NCBI GenBank assembly: GCA_026992375.1
Contig: JALXAF010000230.1
Location: forward strand, 1-6,301
Length of the DNA stretch: 6,301 nt
Direction: 5' to 3'
Source: Anaerolineae bacterium
GTDB taxonomy: Bacteria; Chloroflexota; Anaerolineae; J102
In this document: positions 5,813-6,301 of the stretch, in pieces
Layout: each line of letters starts with the position of its first letter
Position numbering within the stretch: the stretch's first letter is position 1
Translations under genes and position numbers: made by a program
The notes under the pieces: model-generated
The model's input: only the letters and a program-made list of their open reading frames with translations
Told to the model about the DNA's origin: nothing
Database searches by the model: none

Positions 5813-5834
5813 CACTACACTAACTCCTTAGCTT

Positions 5835-5863
5835 AGTATAACACGATTTTCGCTATTCGCCAA
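5835..5863 (-). promoter_or_regulatory. TG-extended sigma70 promoter of hpf
   Basis: On the minus strand the -35 is TTGGCG (5858-5863). A 17-bp spacer ends in TGT, and the -10 is TATACT (5835-5840), giving an extended -10 TGTTATACT. Transcription should start near 5828, about 200 nt upstream of the hpf ATG. A perfect 6-bp inverted repeat, GCTATT-CGCC-AATAGC (5852-5867), covers the -35 and could be a regulator site. Confidence 0.7.
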
Positions 5864-5906
5864 TAGCTTTTCTGTTCGCAACTCCCCTTTATAGCAAGGC
5901 AAAGAT

Positions 5907-5972
5907 CACGAAGACACGACGACATAAAGCTCGAAGGAGAAAGTATCATCTTCATTCCTTCGAGCCTTCGTG
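5907..5972. repeat. Nested inverted repeat with CACGAAG/CTTCGTG outer arms
   Basis: The inner arms GCTCGAAGGA (5929-5938) and TCCTTCGAGC (5956-5965) are perfect over 10 bp with a 17-nt loop. The outer arms CACGAAG (5907-5913) and CTTCGTG (5966-5972) are perfect over 7 bp. The inner and outer right arms are contiguous, while a 15-nt bulge separates the left ones. There is no T-tract on either side, so a terminator is unlikely. It resembles dispersed extragenic palindromes. Confidence 0.6.
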
Positions 5973-6115
5973 GCAGAGCGTTTTGCTGGATACCTGTATA
6001 GGCGCGCTTAGTACACGTCTGGAAATGACTTTCCTTTTTTGTTGCAACACTAGCCGAGTAATGAACATTGACAAAATAATCCGGTTATAGGTCCGGCGCG
6101 ATCTTCGTCCGCCGC

Positions 6116-6154
6116 CAGCGCCCCTGCGGGGCTAGCCGGATTTATCCGGCGCTG
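6116..6154. repeat. Potential three-way junction (two hairpins on a common stem)
   Basis: The outer stem is CAGCG (6116-6120) with CGCTG (6150-6154). Arm 1 is CCCC-TGC-GGGG (6121-6131). Arm 2 is CCGGAT-TT-ATCCGG (6136-6149), with CTAG joining the two arms. All pairs are Watson-Crick and nearly every base is used. No coding frame explains this symmetry. Confidence 0.6.
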
Positions 6155-6161
6155 TTTTGTG

Positions 6162-6184
6162 GCCCGGCGATTTCATCGCCGGGC
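6162..6184. repeat. Perfect 10-bp hairpin with TTC loop
   Basis: GCCCGGCGAT (6162-6171), loop TTC (6172-6174), ATCGCCGGGC (6175-6184). It lies 7 nt after the three-way junction structure and shares its GAT-TTn-ATC tip. No U-tract follows on plus (GGGCGT); on minus it is followed by CACAAAACA. It is more like an extragenic palindrome than a terminator. Confidence 0.65.
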
Positions 6185-6219
6185 GGGCGTATCGAACGCC
6201 ACGATGACCGATTTAATTT

Positions 6220-6301
6220 ATGAGCATTCATAACTCGGGCTCTTTAGACGCAGACCCTGATTTCAAATCGTGGGTCAGTGAAAGTCGTGAAGTACTGATT
6301 T
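6220..6301 (+). CDS. Start of an unrecognised ORF (runs off window)
   Basis: The ATG at 6220-6222 opens a frame that stays open for 27 codons to the window edge (beginning MSIHNSGSLDADPDFKSWV). The composition is protein-like, but no family can be named from so little. There is no clear Shine-Dalgarno. The start codon lies in a small perfect hairpin, TTATGA-GCAT-TCATAA (6218-6233). A nine-codon ORF (ATG at 6204, stop 6231-6233) overlaps the start in another frame. It may be real or chance. Confidence 0.4.
   Translation, partial: MSIHNSGSLDADPDFKSWVSESREVLI

Larger units (their letters stand above)
5864..6219. other. Non-coding region rich in hairpins
   Basis: About 355 bp between the hpf promoter and the unrecognised ORF at the window edge. 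I see no protein-like frame on either strand. It holds a nested inverted repeat (5907-5972), a CTTCGTG/CACGAAG-containing sequence of the kind often found between genes, a potential three-way junction (6116-6154) and a perfect 10-bp hairpin (6162-6184). A TTGACA at 6068-6073 has no -10 at a suitable distance. Confidence 0.55.

Noticed and set aside
6068..6090. TTGACA with TATAGG as a plus-strand promoter for the edge ORF
   Set aside because: The spacer is only 12 bp, too short for sigma70, and no hexamer fits at 16-18 bp.
6116..6154. tRNA or cloverleaf RNA gene
   Set aside because: Only about 39 nt, with two arms of the wrong lengths and no T-loop or anticodon-arm features.

Overview
The window (about 57-60% GC by eye) looks like a chromosomal segment of a free-living bacterium. 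It combines a Tat-signal TRAP-transporter lipoprotein, a long-form ribosome hibernation factor, non-Shine-Dalgarno starts and a Clp-N/site-2-protease fusion. That mix would suit a Chloroflexota (Anaerolineae/Caldilineae-like) genome, but the assignment is an inference and no taxonomic marker is present.

Left part (1-1370). The 5' end of a TRAP-type substrate-binding lipoprotein gene runs leftward out of the window. It has a near-consensus sigma70 promoter (TTGACA / 17 bp / TAAAAT) and a strong AGGAGG. Upstream on the same strand is a gene for a Mut7-C / PIN-like RNase with a C-terminal zinc ribbon. Then comes a gene-poor stretch of about 520 bp holding an AT-rich double inverted repeat, a possible decayed small gene interrupted by one TGA, and a pyrimidine-rich leader with a long inverted repeat.

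Middle (1371-3087). A plus-strand 11-TM protein has the architecture of an Amt ammonium channel, but both pore histidines appear to be replaced. It meets a small Gly/Ala-rich membrane-protein gene tail to tail, with 4 bp between the stop codons.

Right part (3088-5830, all minus strand). Transcription order is: hpf (with its own TG-extended sigma70 promoter and a leader of about 200 nt holding a 55-codon upstream ORF), a hairpin terminator, a low-molecular-weight protein-tyrosine-phosphatase, a Clp-N domain fused to an M50 site-2 protease, and the small membrane protein. The fusion gene has an extended -10 exactly 7 nt from its ATG, consistent with a leaderless mRNA. The theme is stress and protein quality control: ribosome hibernation, a phosphatase, and membrane proteolysis by a protease carrying a Clp-type substrate-recognition domain.

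Far right (5864-6301). About 350 bp of non-coding DNA contains several very strong hairpins, including a potential three-way junction. After it, the start of an unrecognised plus-strand ORF runs off the window edge with its ATG inside a small hairpin.

The most interesting items are the Amt-like protein without twin histidines, the Clp-N/M50 fusion next to a phosphatase, the hpf leader with its upstream ORF, and the hairpin cluster.
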